64,000 nt of DNA from Karalla daura (GCA_029224185.1 CM055192.1:22346739-22410738); one strand, 5' to 3'. Positions 25,131 to 38,063 are shown, numbered from the stretch's first letter. Notes: a model not told the origin generated them from the letters alone. Made by a program: numbers and translations.

Positions 25131-27934
25131 ATCTTCAAAGTCCCAACTTTTTTAACTGAGTTTAAAAGGAGAGAAGAAAATAACAAAGACAAAACAAGGG
25201 ACATCGTTTGAAGTCATATTGATCAAGTTGAAAGTAATAACTTTTTAAAGTAGAATCTGCTTTAGTCCAGACTGTTGACACGCAGCAACATTATTGCACT
25301 TTCTATGCATGCACACAGTGCACGATGCGTGTTATTCCCTTTTCTTTGTAACTGAGACAGTGTGCGTGCCGCAGTGACACTTGGCTTTGTTGCATTTCTT
25401 ACCTTTTAACTACTCCATTAGGCCCAGATAACCTCTGCCTGCTGGACCCTAGCATCTCAAAACCCTGTGACCCCGCCCTTGACCTTTGCCCCAACCCCTC
25501 TGCACTGCAACCCCCACCAGGTCTAAGAGGAGCCTGCTGAGAAGAGGTGGGCACCCTCCCAGCGCCCCGGAGGAAGCTAGGGTTACTGGAGCATGTGGAT
25601 TCATTAACAAATATCTGTCTGTTTGCTCCAGTAATGAGTACGGCAGCAATTTAAAGTTGAGTGAACAGCCCCATGGAATCCAAACTGGTGGGACAGGCTG
25701 CTGGTGTCAATCAAAAGTCGAGGGTCACCAGCAGGGCATGTGCAGTCTACCTGCTTCCATCACCACTGATACGTACTTATATAGTCATGGCTCAGGGTCC
25801 CACATAAACCATAGCTGCAGTGGAGTGATGAGCCCTCACAGATGAGTGAGAGGTCAGGGAGAAACAGAGAGACATGGGGCTCTTACACCCCCTTCTGGCC
25901 ACAGTGGTCGTCTGTAAAGGCACTGAGTCTCTTGTTGGCTTTTTACGACAGTATAAGTCACATATCTGAAGTAACGATGTTGTCACACAAAGCAGTTTGA
26001 ATCAATTTGCCTTAAGTGGGCTGTACTGCAATTTGTTATTGCAGAGTAAAGTAGAACCAAATTTTCCCTAATACACAGTGGAAAAACAATTTATTCAAGC
26101 GTTCATGCAAAAACCTTATCTCGTAATGATGATTACGGATACAAAATAATAATACTAATAGTAAAAATAATAATAATGGTTATAATAATTCTTAATTATG
26201 TGCTAAATTATATTTCCACATACAGTACCAAGTCTGTGTTTTAAATTAATTGCTACGACTACTTTGACTACGTTTACTACTACTACTGCTACTACTTGAA
26301 CTACTATTAATAATAATGATAATATTTTTCAAATTACTGAGCTTGTCACAATTCTTCATGAATCTCCAAAACCACAGGCTGAAAATATGAGACCATATCA
26401 GTTTATAGATAAGCATGTTTATAGGGTTTATATGCATTCAAAATGTAATAATGATATAGCATCCACAAACCAAGAACAATGACGCTAGCTTGTGATTTAA
26501 CAACCCAAATATGGAATCATTTGTAATAGTCATGCTTTACAAGGGAAATTTGTCAAATCTATGTTTCTGAATCAAGCTGTTGCTTTGTAGTGGTCTCCAC
26601 ACATAATTTCCAACGCAAGCACAATAAAAATGATTAGACATGAAGTGTGAACTGACTGATGTTGTGGAACATCTGTAATGCATGTCGGGATGTTACAGTA
26701 TTGTCGCTCTGCGTTGAGGTGAGGCCCGCTCGGGCTGTCTGCTCAGGTCAGGACGGGAAGCCGGGGCGTTTCATCTCAGCACTGACAGACGGACGAGCAG
26801 ACAGATGGACAGACTGACGGAGAGGCTGGTGGAGCGCGGTGGCCAATGAACCATTGAGCCAAACTAGTCCCGCTTTACAAATGCACCCATGCATGCTGGT
26901 GCTGATCTGGACCCCTGCTAGTTCGTGTCTGATCTCATGTGCATGTGACTACGCACACGCTGGCTCCGTGTTCGTGTGTAGCACATTTGTGCATGTGCTT
27001 TTGTCTCAGTATGTGTGCAATCGTACCGCAGTCTGTGCAAGCGCACATTTGTTAGCCTGCCGGAGTGTGTTGTTGTGTTATCTGATGAAGACTTTGTTGA
27101 GCCTGAGGGACCCTGAATCACCACACGGCCCCAGCGGTGGAGCAGCGGCCTTTGCAGAATAAGTTTAAACAGCTAAGGGCAACAAGTGTCCTGATCAGGC
27201 AAGCAGATAGCAGCTGTGGACAAGTAGTGTGACTCACAGCTTCCTATCAGATAAACTGGACATGCACAGGGAGAATAATGTGACACAGGGCCCCAACTTG
27301 GTCCCCTCACTTTCTGGATTTCTATGGTTTATTTAGAGCGGCTTGGCGAGGACATAAATTAGTGTTTGCGATTGTGTTCGCACAATCTGATGTAATGCAC
27401 ATCAAGCAGATGGCTTGAGGCATATCGGCTGTAAAGATAATTAACTGTACACAGTTTGACTGGGTTATAGCTGCTTTACTTATCCATATGTTTATTTTCA
27501 AGCTTTTTTTTTTGCTTGAGAAATATTTTTCATGCTCAAGGTAAAGTCTTTAAAAATGCTTGCAAAAACTTCAAAAATAGAGCACGTGGATTGTCTCTTT
27601 GAAGTAAGCGTTGCTGTGATGTTGTGCTGTTTGATCCTATTTACGGGCTTAACACTCTTTTTAAAGTTGCATATGCCAGTCTATAACTGAGTTGACACAG
27701 ATAGCCCGGCAGTCACGCGCACCCGTAGGGTATTTAGACTCCGATGTGAGAGAAATACGTACAAAGAGGCATAAGAAAATACACCATGAAAGACAAGAAA
27801 TCAAACCAAGGATGTTGTAATGGTGTGGTGGAGAGGCAAACTTAATTTTCTCACTTCTCAGTGTTGGATTTCACTGATAGCAAAATCTTGGATCGGGTTT
27901 AAAAACTGTCTTCAAGAATGTACAATGAGTCCAG
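25131..27934. other. Non-coding stretch with imperfect triplet repeats
   Basis: Imperfect CTA/TAA triplets lie at 26252-26325, and AAT triplets near 26145-26180. Imperfect GACA/GACG tetranucleotides lie near 26783-26822. The 26840-27160 part is rich in degenerate GTGCATGTG words, which explains the 107-codon open frame. No gene recognised. Confidence 0.5.
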
Positions 27935-27956
27935 TTGTTGAGGACTTGTTGAGGAC
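27935..27956. repeat. 11-bp tandem duplication
   Basis: TTGTTGAGGAC occurs twice head to tail, just upstream of a retroelement-like fragment. Confidence 0.9.
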
Positions 27957-27967
27957 ATTGGACTGCA

Positions 27968-28050
27968 ATTGAACTGAAGGCCTCTTCAAGGATGAGAGGT
28001 GAAACATCTTCTACCAGTCCAGTTGCAACAACTCTGCAACCCCTTGGGTT
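27968..28050 (+). mobile_element. Retroelement-derived fragment (GATGAGAGGTGAAAC type)
   Basis: The motif GGATGAGAGGTGAAAC with AGTCCAGTTGCAAC downstream matches a sequence that I associate with the 3' part of fish Penelope-like retroelements (consensus ...CTTGGATGAGAGGTGAAACGTC...). The fragment is short and non-coding. The family assignment is from memory and moderately uncertain. Confidence 0.5.
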
Positions 28051-29519
28051 CTGCTGCTATTCTGTCATGAAGTTAGCTTTGAGATTTGAATGAGAAGATT
28101 TTTGTAGACACTTTAATGTTAATATTATTCTCATTAAACAGCCTCTGTCTGCACCAGAAAACACAAGCAGCCTGTGTATCTCTTACATTTCCATAGCTGC
28201 CCTAGGCTTTGCCTATGGCATAGCTCAATGTTAAAAGAGCTGATGATGGGACATTGGTTTAATGTAAATTTAATTATTTCATAGAGGCTTACATTTACTG
28301 TTGAATAGCAAATAGGGTGATTTTTTAGGGGAGTTAAGCCTCCCCTGAGATCCCCGAGATAAATGTGTGAACACTGGTGCAGAGTTCTGTGTCTCTACAG
28401 TGGACTATAAATCAAGCTTGAGGTAAGAACCAATGAGCCACTTGATGCTCGTTTAGCTTTTGATACATTTTAAGACTCCTATGACTTAATTGTGATGTAA
28501 TGCCACCAAGACAAAGCTGTCTGTCAGTGATGCTCCTGCTGTGTTTTTCTTTCACACTGATACTCTTTGTATGCTCAAACCTGAGCGATTAACATCACGT
28601 GCATGAAGCCCGGAGGGCCAGTCATATCTTTTCCTGCAATTATCACATGGCAGGTCAGAAAAGGCCCTGGAGGCACATTAAAGTAGATCATCCAATAATG
28701 CTTTGGGGAAGGCTTGTTGGGGTCCAGATTTTGGCTGCGCTGTAAGTCAGAGATGAATGGTTAATGTCACGTTCGGATACACACCCTGCATCAGTCCGGC
28801 TCTGTGAGTCACTGGCCACGGCCCGGCCAAACTAAACCAAATATTTCATCTGCAATGTAAAACACGCTCGCAGCCATAAACACGCTTCAAACCGCAGCCG
28901 GCCGAGTCCTGAAAAATGATTTTAACCATAACTGTAAGCTCTCTTTCTTTCCCTCTCTTTCCTCTTTCTCTCTTTCTTCTCTCACTCGCCTAGCAAGCGT
29001 TTATTTATGTAGATTGGATAGAGTGCCGTGCAATTATTCTGGTGCTGCCAATGTCTTTTATTTATTCTTCATTTCCTGTCCTTTGCAGGGCTGAATATTG
29101 TCTTGGGATGGGGAAAAACAAGCAGCTCGCAATCTATCTTTAGACACACCACAGCCACTCGAGCATGTATCTGATTACCAGTTTTAATTATTTGAAAGTT
29201 CCTCTACAGCGAAAAGTCCTCAGGGGCGACTTTAACAGCACCGAATGTGTATTCCTACTATTAATTACAGCTCTCACATCTAAATTCAGTCCATTTGGTA
29301 TTTAATGAAGGGTGTGTGTGAGGGTGTGTGTGTACAGCCTGTGTTTGCAGGCTTGTGCATGTGTTTTGATGCAGAACGTTGACCGTTATCGCTTCTTTTT
29401 TTTTATCCTTAAAGTCCAAGTGTGTGTGTGCCAAGAGGACGGCTGGCCTGATCATTTCTGAAGGTGCATGTGTGCGTGCGTAGTTTTCCATTTCCTCCTC
29501 TTGCTGTTAAATAAGAGCA
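28051..29519. other. Non-coding stretch
   Basis: Pyrimidine-rich tract at 28938-28990. Short TG-rich patches at 29310-29335 and 29410-29430. No gene or repeat family recognised. Confidence 0.5.
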
Positions 29520-30120
29520 GCGCCGGTGCGCTGAGCTGTTTATTGGCTCAAGGTTTCTGCAGCGGTAATGATGCATGGAGAATGATACGGGCTGAATTGG
29601 AGACTGGGAGACCTGCAAACCCGAGACGTTCTGAAGTCGCATTTAACTCAAGTAAAAAGCTTCAAAGCGTGCCAACAAAACTACGTGTGTGTACACATGC
29701 AGAGGAAATTATGCTTATAAAAAAAAAAACCTTAAATGCTCTCAAAAATGCCCTCAATTCTGGACGGCCGTCTTTCATGCATAAATCAACAGTAATTATA
29801 TTCAGAGGGGTGAATTTAGGCAGTTTAAAAAAAAGAAAATGAATAAGATAGAGAGAAAGTATGAATGAGTGAAAAAACATGGAGTTGCCTTAAGGGGGGT
29901 AAGCAAAGTCTTGATGTTTACAGAATGATGATTGTTGATTGAAATCATATCATGCTGCTCTGCTTTTTATTTCCCCTGAAAAAATCAGAGCAGATGTAAC
30001 GTAATGACAATAATTATCCCATCACTGGAATAACATTCATCATATTAGGTCGCCTTCAGCTGTCATGTGAATGGCTGCCAACCGTCTCGGATTAAACAAA
30101 TGAAATATTTTACGAGAAAA
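29520..30120. other. Possible conserved non-coding element
   Basis: Repeat-free, motif-dense DNA. Near 30000-30100 it carries GTAATGACAATAATTATC, the E-boxes CAGCTG (30057-30062) and CATGTG (30064-30069), and an OTX/bicoid-type GGATTA (30089-30094). An open frame of 124 codons at 29468-29842 ends in poly-Lys from an A run and is not credible as a gene. Enhancer function is inferred, not shown. Confidence 0.3.
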
Positions 30121-30530
30121 AGAAATGAGAAAAGTCTTTTTCAAATCTATATCGTTCTTATCTTTGAAATCTTGCAGTGACAACTCAGCTCAATCTGTTG
30201 GCCCCCTCTAAAGCCAACAACATGTGAACCAGTGTTTGGACCCCTCTAAACCAGACTAATGACAAAGCAAAGCAGCGTATCCCTCAAGCCCTGTCGATGA
30301 GACAAGATCCATCCTTCATCAGCAACAACACTCCCTGGAAAATGAAAAAAAAAGTCACCATCAGTCACACCCAGTCTCTATGTGAATGTGTGTTGGTTGG
30401 GGGATGTCCTTGTTTGTTAAAGGACAGGGGAAATGGCCTGTGATGTTGTGGGACACGCAGGTGTGTGTGTCAGAGTAGAAAGCATCAGGCCCTGTGGACC
30501 GTGGAGCGGGGCCCCTGATATGGTGGCCAT
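30121..30530. other. Non-coding stretch, nothing specific
   Basis: No credible open frame or repeat. Confidence 0.5.
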
Positions 30531-30549
30531 GATAGATAGATAGATAGAT
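30531..30549. repeat. Short (GATA)n
   Basis: About four and a half GATA units. Confidence 0.9.
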
Positions 30550-30579
30550 GGAAGACATGCTTACAAAATAACTAATGGG

Positions 30580-30803
30580 ACTGGCAGTGGTGACACAGTG
30601 ATAGAGTGGTTATCACTGTTGCCTCACAGCAATAAGGACTTGAGCTCTACTCCAACAAAGGCCTTTCTGTGTTTTGTCAGGACAAAACATGCATGTGTAA
30701 GTCAGCAGACTCTAGACAGTAAACTAACTTTCCTGTTTTCACCCTATGGGTGCTGGGACCGGCAGACCTCAAAGACACTATTAAGGTACAAAGCAAGTAA
30801 GGG
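30580..30803 (+). mobile_element. tRNA-headed teleost SINE with head
   Basis: The best-preserved head in the window. GCAGTGGTGACACAGTG and GGTTATCACTGTTGCCTCAC (A-box region), then CAGCAATAAGGACTTGAGCTC (decayed B-box region) and AAAGGCCTTTCTGTGTTTTG. The body is shortened, and the 3' part ends GGTACAAAGCAAGTAAGG. About 110 bp downstream a GGAT array starts. Confidence 0.75.
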
Positions 30804-30913
30804 TATAGAGTAGAATAGTATATTTCTTTATCATTCCCACAATGGAGAAATTTCAAAGAATGGGATACCCTGACACATCTACACTAGCAGGGTTTGGTAC
30901 ATGGTAATGGTAA

Positions 30914-31013
30914 TGGGTGGATGGATGGATGGATGGATGGATGGATGGATGGATGGATGGATGGATGGATGGATGGATGGATGGATGGATGGATGGATGG
31001 ATGGATGGATGGG
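30914..31013. repeat. (GGAT)n tetranucleotide array
   Basis: About 24 near-perfect copies of ATGG/GGAT. The SINE family nearby normally ends in a few ATGG units, so the array may have grown from such a tail. Antisense frames through it (Ser-Ile-His-Pro repeats) are artefacts. Confidence 0.95.
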
Positions 31014-31949
31014 ACTGGGTGTAACACACTGGGTGGCTGAACGAATAACATATAGATAAATTACTAATGAACATGAAGATAAAAAAATGTGTCTGTAGTG
31101 GAGACATAGTGAGTTTGAAATCTTCCAGTCCCTCCAGTTCCAGACTTGCTCATTCCACTAATCCTTTCACGGTAAAGGTATTGTTAGCATTGACACATAT
31201 CTGTGTTTTGTTGAAACATTCCCTCATTGGATACAAGGAATGTACAAGCATCATGAGGAACTATCATCGCTGTGAGATCACGGTCTGGTAGTTAGTGCTG
31301 ACAACATTTCAGGACCCACAGTGTTGTAACAGATGTGATCAATGGGAGTTGCAGCCCTTACAGCTGCTTAGATGATTAAAGCCAAGTCGTTTCAAAACTC
31401 GCCTTTAAATCATTATCCAAACTGGGATAGATCTGCAACTTATGGCACCAGTCAGGGTTCAGTGGCTCCTGTTTCTGTCTTCCAGCATCCTTGCCAGGAC
31501 CTAGCTTATGTTTCAGCGTTTGTTTGGATTTTCATACACAAGTTTTTTTGTTTTTTTTTTCATTCATGACATGATATTACACAGTTGTGTGACTAGCGAA
31601 CTGAGCTGGGTTGTGTTTTTGGGATTGGTCGTGCCACCACCTGGCATAGAATGAATTATTCAAAACCACTTTTGCTGCAGCTCCTGCAACAATAGGTGTC
31701 TCCATGACCATATATTACCATGATAACACACCACACAAGCACACATGCGTGCAACAATAGCAGCCATGCTGTCACAGCTGGTTATCACTCAGTGCCATAG
31801 AGCAGAAACCTGTCAAGGTCGTCCCTAAGTGCAAATTTATGGAAAACAGACTTGATTACAGGCTATTAATCTACTGGGTCACAGCCATGCTGACGAGCTG
31901 TCATCACCTTTTTTAATGGTGTTTAAATGACTGAATCGTCTTCTTTTGA
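31014..31949. other. Non-coding stretch
   Basis: No credible gene. A T run lies near 31543-31560. Otherwise unique-looking. Confidence 0.5.
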
Positions 31950-32078
31950 TTCTCTTTATGGCTTTATTTTTGTTAGAGAAGGTGGGGAGAGGGAAAACCG
32001 GGTGGAGAGAATGATAGAGTGACATGCAGCAAAGGAACCAGAGGCAGGAATCGAACGTGGGTCTGGTGCATAATGGAT
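31950..32078 (-). mobile_element. tRNA-derived SINE, minus strand
   Basis: On the minus strand: a tRNA B-box-like GTTCGATTCCTGCC, then TTTGCTGCATGTCACTC, a pyrimidine-rich body, and a 3' part with AATAAAGCC. This matches a common fish SINE (consensus GGTTCGAATCC...TTTGCTGCATGTCACTCC...AATAAAGG). The A-box half is decayed. Confidence 0.7.
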
Positions 32079-34453
32079 TCCAAAATAACTGAGTCTCCTG
32101 TCAAAGTTTGAACAACTTGAAGAAAATCACTCCTTACAAAGCCTGGAATCCTAAGTCTAGTGTTATAGAAATAAAATGGCAGTTTTGTTGCAGCACTTTT
32201 GAGTGAAGGATGATTTTGTATTGGGGTCACACCAGCCATGATAGCCATCACACCGATGTGTCAGCCCACGGCTGCGTCAAACCTGTTGATTTCAGCTACG
32301 CACTTTAGAGTTTTGCGACTGCATCATCCTCAGTTTTGTGCATAGTTCTGACATTATTGTGCTGACAAATTCTTCCCACAGGCAGACAGGCGTAAACATC
32401 TGCCAAAGTCCTGAAAATCACTTCAGAGATGGTTTCTGGGACAGCCTCTGTCACAGGGGCATCGTGCTACAACGACACAATCACAAGGTGAAAACAATGC
32501 CAGACGCAGTGGTAAAAATAAACACACCAGGTCTTTTTAACAGCAGATGTTTTGACTTATCATTGTGAGCGTATAGCACAGGCTGGTTTGTTCTATTCAG
32601 TTGTCACCATGCGCTATAACAGTGTGACAGTGAGATATCACACGAGCCCGAAACTGAATGAACATGAAAATGGGATTCATTCATAATTCATTAATTTGAA
32701 ATTAATTATCACATTACACAAAGACGGCCTACTTTGACTGTGAGTAATGTCCAGGTTGGGTTATTCCATTGTTTTCTTAGTGTCTGTTCCCTAAAGGTCT
32801 GGGAATCTGGGTCTTTGCTGTGGAGAAGTCTCTGAAACTTATTTTGATGTCAAAATAAAACATTGTTCACTGAGACACTGCCATAGGCTACCAGTGAGCA
32901 GCTGAATAAATTACTTTAATTCATTTTTGATGAGGAGCTTCAAGTTCTTCATTCACTAATTAGATGGATTTGGTGCAACAGAATCCATTTTTTGCTAATG
33001 TCCCTGGAAGAACTTTCCAATCCAGCGTTTGATTTCTTTTTTGCTTTTCTAATTTGCTTTGCAAGTGAGTGGCTTTGGGCTGTCTCTGCACCCAACCTGA
33101 CCTCTTAATACATGACATTAAAAATAATTTGAGCATGAAAATTTCAGATCTCGGCATGATTAGAGCTGAGGAACAATGTCTCTAAGATCTAATCCTTAGT
33201 CTTGGCTTTTTGCCCCATTTGTCTACATTTGTTCCTCCGTGATGTTTCTTTAATCATGGATGGTCAGACATAGCAAAAGAGAGATATTAATTGTTTTATC
33301 AGTGGAAAACAAATATCATGCATTTACTTCACACTTCACAACCTTGAAAATATTCATACAAACTCAGACCATATGCAATTATCAGTACGTGTCCTAAGCA
33401 TGTTTAATAATGTTTAGTATGCATTAAGTATGCATTACTGCAATTTATTTGTCTTTCCATCTGTTCACACTCAGATCTGCGTATGGATGCTCCAGCAGCA
33501 GCGAATTCTCCAAGAGTCACTGAAGGCATCAGGGGCTGCAAGGTCATTCTCTCCGCTTGGTTAAGCACACGCACGCGCACACACTCACACTCACACTCAC
33601 ACACAGGTGCTCATTGTTCAGTCAGGCAGCTATCAACCATCACGCCTGGGGCTATGAATCAATTGCATGGAGAGAGAGGGAGAGAGAAAGAAAGATACTG
33701 AAAGTCAGAAAGAGCTCTTTAAAGTAAACAGGGGTGAGCAGGTCTCCTATTTCTGGTCAGATTTATTGGACTGGTAGTCGACCCTGAGTGTCCTATGCTT
33801 CAGTGGGCTGGGTGATGGGCCAGTGTGAGGGCGCTGGTGTGGTGTGGGTGGATGTGCGTACCATGAAAATGTTAATTGCCTGGTAGTGGTCAGCAACAGG
33901 TCAAGAAGAGGGCAGTAGGACGGCACAAAGTCTCCATTTGGCAGGACTTAAATGCAAGGGTGTATCACATCATCCCTCAAGCAAGACAGCACTGAAAGAC
34001 AACACAGAGAGAAATTAAATGGGTGCTCTGTTATTAAGATGCCCAATGGGGGAAATTTTAATGACTTCAGTCTATGACTACAGTCACACTGCAGGTCTTA
34101 CAGTAACACTTAATTTAGATTTTTGCTGAGATCCTTTGAGTGGTTGTTCACATTTTCACCTAAATGCGACCACCATTACAATCCAGTGAACTTGAGGTGA
34201 TAACACGATTGTGATGTCTGTCTCACTTTCACTGGTCAGACATGATTTATAGATATGCATCCAATTACGATCATATATGAAAAGTGGCCCGTGTCCGAAA
34301 AGAAAAGGTCAGATTTGTGCTGTTCAGTCGCATATGGGCTGATTTGGGCAGCTTTTGTTTGTAGTGTAACCATGGCCTATAATTGTCCATATTAAAGACT
34401 CCGGAAGACTGCATTTTTAGAAAGAAAAGCAATAATTTTCAAGATAGAAGTTG
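32079..34453. other. Non-coding stretch
   Basis: ATTAATTT-G-AAATTAAT is a perfect palindrome at 32690-32706. An imperfect CACACT/CACGC repeat lies at 33565-33606, followed by GAGA-rich DNA near 33669-33693. No gene. Confidence 0.5.
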
Positions 34454-34522
34454 GCGGGATTCATCCTCTGGGGAACATGTATGTCAGTCCATCCAAAGAC
34501 ACATCAGTCTGGATCTAAAAGT
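34454..34522 (+). mobile_element. Fragment of GGCAATCC-type teleost repeat
   Basis: GGGATTCATCCTCTGGGGAA, CATGTATGTCAGT and CATCAGTCTGGATCT follow the order of a widespread fish repeat. The central GGCAATCC core is deleted here. See the copies at 56192, 57055 and 58510. Confidence 0.65.
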
Positions 34523-35479
34523 AAAATGAGATTACTATCCCTACAACTATAAAAATCCAAGCCAACGGCTTGTTCCCATGCTTTTCTTCCTCTTTATCTC
34601 ACTTCTATGTATATTAAAGACGTGGTTTCTGACTGAAACCTCATTGAATTCCTGGCAGTTACCTGCATCAAAAAGCTTTCTCTCCACCCAGGAGGGGGCA
34701 TGGGCCATGTTTCAGTGACAGGCAAATTGATTTCATCATAGGAGGGGATAATCTGTGCACGGGAAGGGGTGGAGGCTGTGATTAGGTTGGAAACATAGCG
34801 AGGGCACTGCAATTGAATCTGGTCACGCAGATTCCTATCAGATAATAGCCTTAGCTGGATACTTAGGTGATGTGTCTTTCTGCATCTCTGTTTGTCTCTT
34901 GTTCGACAATGCCACCTCTCTCCACCAGCGGTTTTACTGATTGCAGCATCAACACAAGCACAACAGTGCTGATCAGCATGAGTGGAGCAATAAACAGAAT
35001 CTTCAATTTTCACAGCGCCCATCGCTGAACCCACACACAAACAACAACAGCATGGCTCAAAAGGCCTTCAGCATTGTGGGTTCAAATGATGTTTCGATCC
35101 AGATGAGTTTTACAATGGCGATGCCACAGTGTTTGGACTGAAGCTGTCGATACTTTTTGAGCCGACGATGAATACCTTTGAAGTTTACACCTTTCAATTA
35201 TTGTTGTGTATTTTGTCCCTGTTGAACTGAATAAAATATAAACACAACCAAGCACTAAACCCTTGAAAAACTGCATTAGAAGGCAGACCTGGTTTTGACA
35301 ATCGATCACGCTCAACTTCATTCATATGCCCCAGATGATACACTACACTTCAAAAAGATTTATATTATTTAATTAGACCTGAAAAGGATATAGAGCTGAC
35401 TGGAACTGATGCTCTGAAAACATGCACACAAACAAACTGTAGGTCAATCTGGAGGTAGAATCAATTACTTTTATAGCTG
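34523..35479. other. Non-coding stretch with one long antisense open frame
   Basis: A 148-codon frame lies on the minus strand (34594-35040). It shows no domain or recognisable motif and no strong splice borders. About this length is expected by chance in 64 kb. Left uncalled. Confidence 0.4.
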
Positions 35480-35875
35480 GACGGATGGATGGATAGCTAC
35501 TTTATGGAAAATCAAGCATTAAGTAGCTCATAAAAAACAAACTGCACACAAATAATACTAATAAATAAATGTAATAAATGCAGCAAACCCATAAAAAATC
35601 ACATTAAAACATTCTAAAATGATGCACAGAGTTATTATCGCACAACCCAGTCTTCATTATTGCACAGCCCACATACACAGGGACAGTAATGAATCGTGGT
35701 TGTAAACTCTGATGGCAAAAGGGAGCAAAAGATCATTAGAATCATTCAGCTCATGGAAATTAGTTGTGATGGGGACATTCTGTATTGTCCAACACGATCG
35801 GCACCGTCCTCAGTGAGTCCAGCCTCTCTCTCCACCAGCCTGTCCAACTGTCTGCTGTCCCACAAATGATCTAGA
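35480..35875 (-). mobile_element. LINE 3' end with decayed ORF2 C-terminus
   Basis: Read on the minus strand, one frame gives RQLDRLVERE (about 35838-35867). A shifted frame gives LDSLRTVPIVLDN and then LLLPFAIRVYN (about 35686-35718), which resembles the end of fish L2/Rex1-like LINE reverse-transcriptase proteins (...RSFLPTAxRLYN). After it come TGCACAGAGTT-type words and an AT-rich 3' tail ending in TACTTTAT-type words and ATGG units. Frameshifts make it non-functional. Confidence 0.55.
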
Positions 35876-38063
35876 GCAAGAAAAATAAGATCAGTCCTTA
35901 TCCCTAAACTGTTCATCTTCCCTCTCAGTATCTGGCTATCACTCATATCTAAAAGCCCACACATGCACACCCACCCAGATGCATAAAACACTTACTGGCC
36001 AGATGCAAACACGCTGTACACACAGACTTCACCCTTGTACTGCAGTGCTTACTGTTATTTATTGCATCCCAGGGACAGACTGTTTGCCTTACAACTAGAC
36101 CTTGTTAACCCCCAGACGGTAAATTTTGAAATCATGTTGCTTTTGCATCATCTGAGTCAGCTCAATGTTGTGTGTCTAGAAGCAGCTCTGGCTGAAGATT
36201 CTTTAAATACTATACTTTAAATCTACAATGAACTATCCACAACTGCTGAATGATTTAGGCAGAATGCTAAAGAAAACATTTTCTGCATAGCTAATTAGTC
36301 CAGATGTAAAAGGGGAAACATATTGGGATTAAGTAAATTAAAATCTTGCATTGATTCTGTTATTCCCTTGCTGTAAAGATATGAGAAAAATAGCAGTGTA
36401 AGCACAAGATTTAATGTATAAATGCCATGAAAAATCTCCATTGCAATATATCTTGATTTAATACTTGCTGAGCCCTCAGCTTTGGACTGATCAGTGGGAC
36501 ACACCATACCAGATGCTTTGCTAATGGTCCACGACTAAAAGCTCAGTAGTAAAAGAAGATGTATTACAATGCAGCTGTTGTACAGATTTCAGGTTTCACT
36601 TTATTTATTTATTTCTAGCTGATACTGATCCATCATAGAAATTATGGGTCTGTGTATTCAATCCCTAATGTCAATGACTTAAGAGGGTTTTCTTCTGTGC
36701 TTTGCTGCTATGGGAAATGAAGTTGGATTGAAACAGCTACTGGCATTTCAATTAGATAAGAGTTGCTGGTACTTTCCCTCTAATCAAAATCAAACATGCT
36801 CTGATTGTGTGAATATCAACAGCACATATCAAAGAAACAGTCAGCTACATGCCTGAGTATTTTCCGCCTGGGTACTGGAGCAGATAAATAACACTAGATA
36901 AATAACAAGTTCAGACAGCCAGGTTTTTATATCTAACACACCAAAGTCCCTGCCACTGTCTCTGCTGGATATCAGATATGAATGTGGGATATCAGAAGAG
37001 ATGTCAGTGTGGTATTCGTATTTTAGAAACGTAATTTCACAATCTCTAAAGCAGCGGCAGAGAATGAGGGAATCCATGCATGCTTTCCTTTCATGAACAC
37101 TGAGTGTTTTAGCAGTTTTCAGGACATTGTGTCAGATTCATGAGCAGTATTTTATGTGTTTACTGTTTTGTAAATATTCTTTTCAGGTTTGGCCTCAAGA
37201 TTTGAAGAGTTTGCAGCTCATAGAATCAGTTGTGCACAACTTCAGTCCATAGATATCTGCACTGGCTTTCAAACTGTCCTCATCCTGTTGTGTAACTTCT
37301 ACAGTATGAGGCTGGTCATTTGGATTAAATTCAGTGCACCTGAAGTGGAACAATATAAACCCTCAGCGTGGGGTTATTGATGATAGTTGGGGGAGAGATA
37401 AATCCTGGGAAAGATGGTAGCCAACCCAGGCTGCAGATGCAAGCAGTCCTCAGAAACTGTTGTATTTTGTACTTTATCTGCATGCGAGTGGAGCAGAGCA
37501 CCAGAATTCCTCTGGCCAAGTCCTGGCACAAGTGTTTGTCAGTTTCTGCTGCCTGCAGATAAGCCCTGGCTGCCCATCTCCGGCAGTGCCAGTTCTGCCT
37601 GTGGTGCTGCTAAATTTCCAACAGCAAAAGACTGTGGCTTTTCTCAGCAGGGCACTGGTGTAAATGAGTATACCTGTGCTAATCTGACATTGGGTGGTGG
37701 ACAAAGAGCATGCACGACAAATCCTCCCCAGGGGAGCCCAAAACTAAAGGGCAGAGGAAGACGTCCCTGGACCTCTGTTCTCATTCCTTTACCCTCCAGG
37801 CCCACAGTCCCCAGATCAGCAGACACCTGATTTACAGCCCTGTGGTTGGATGGCAGGGCGGTAACTGGACTTTCAGATACCTTGTGTCAGGACACCCTCT
37901 CAACCGTTGCCTCTGTCTTATTTACGAGGCCGGCAGCGTTCAGCTCCATGGCTGATCATTTTTCCATGCAGGATGAGTCTGTCTGTGGATGCCGGCGTTG
38001 GACCTACAGGGTTCAGCTCTCAGGCTTAATGCCAGAGACAAAGAAAGAGGTTGCGGGAGGGTG
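35876..38063. other. Non-coding stretch
   Basis: The 138-codon frame at 37414-37830 overlaps open frames in the other forward frames and on the minus strand and matches nothing. The 37390-37960 part is GC-richer. G-rich DNA leads into the next feature. Confidence 0.45.

Noticed and set aside
30853..31107. Ser-Ile-His-Pro repeat protein
   Set aside because: Translation of the GGAT array.
34594..35040. 148-codon minus-strand open frame
   Set aside because: No homology that I recognise and no exon-like borders; kept only as a note.
37414..37830. 138-codon forward open frame
   Set aside because: Overlapped by open frames in other phases and on the other strand, as expected in GC-richer non-coding DNA.
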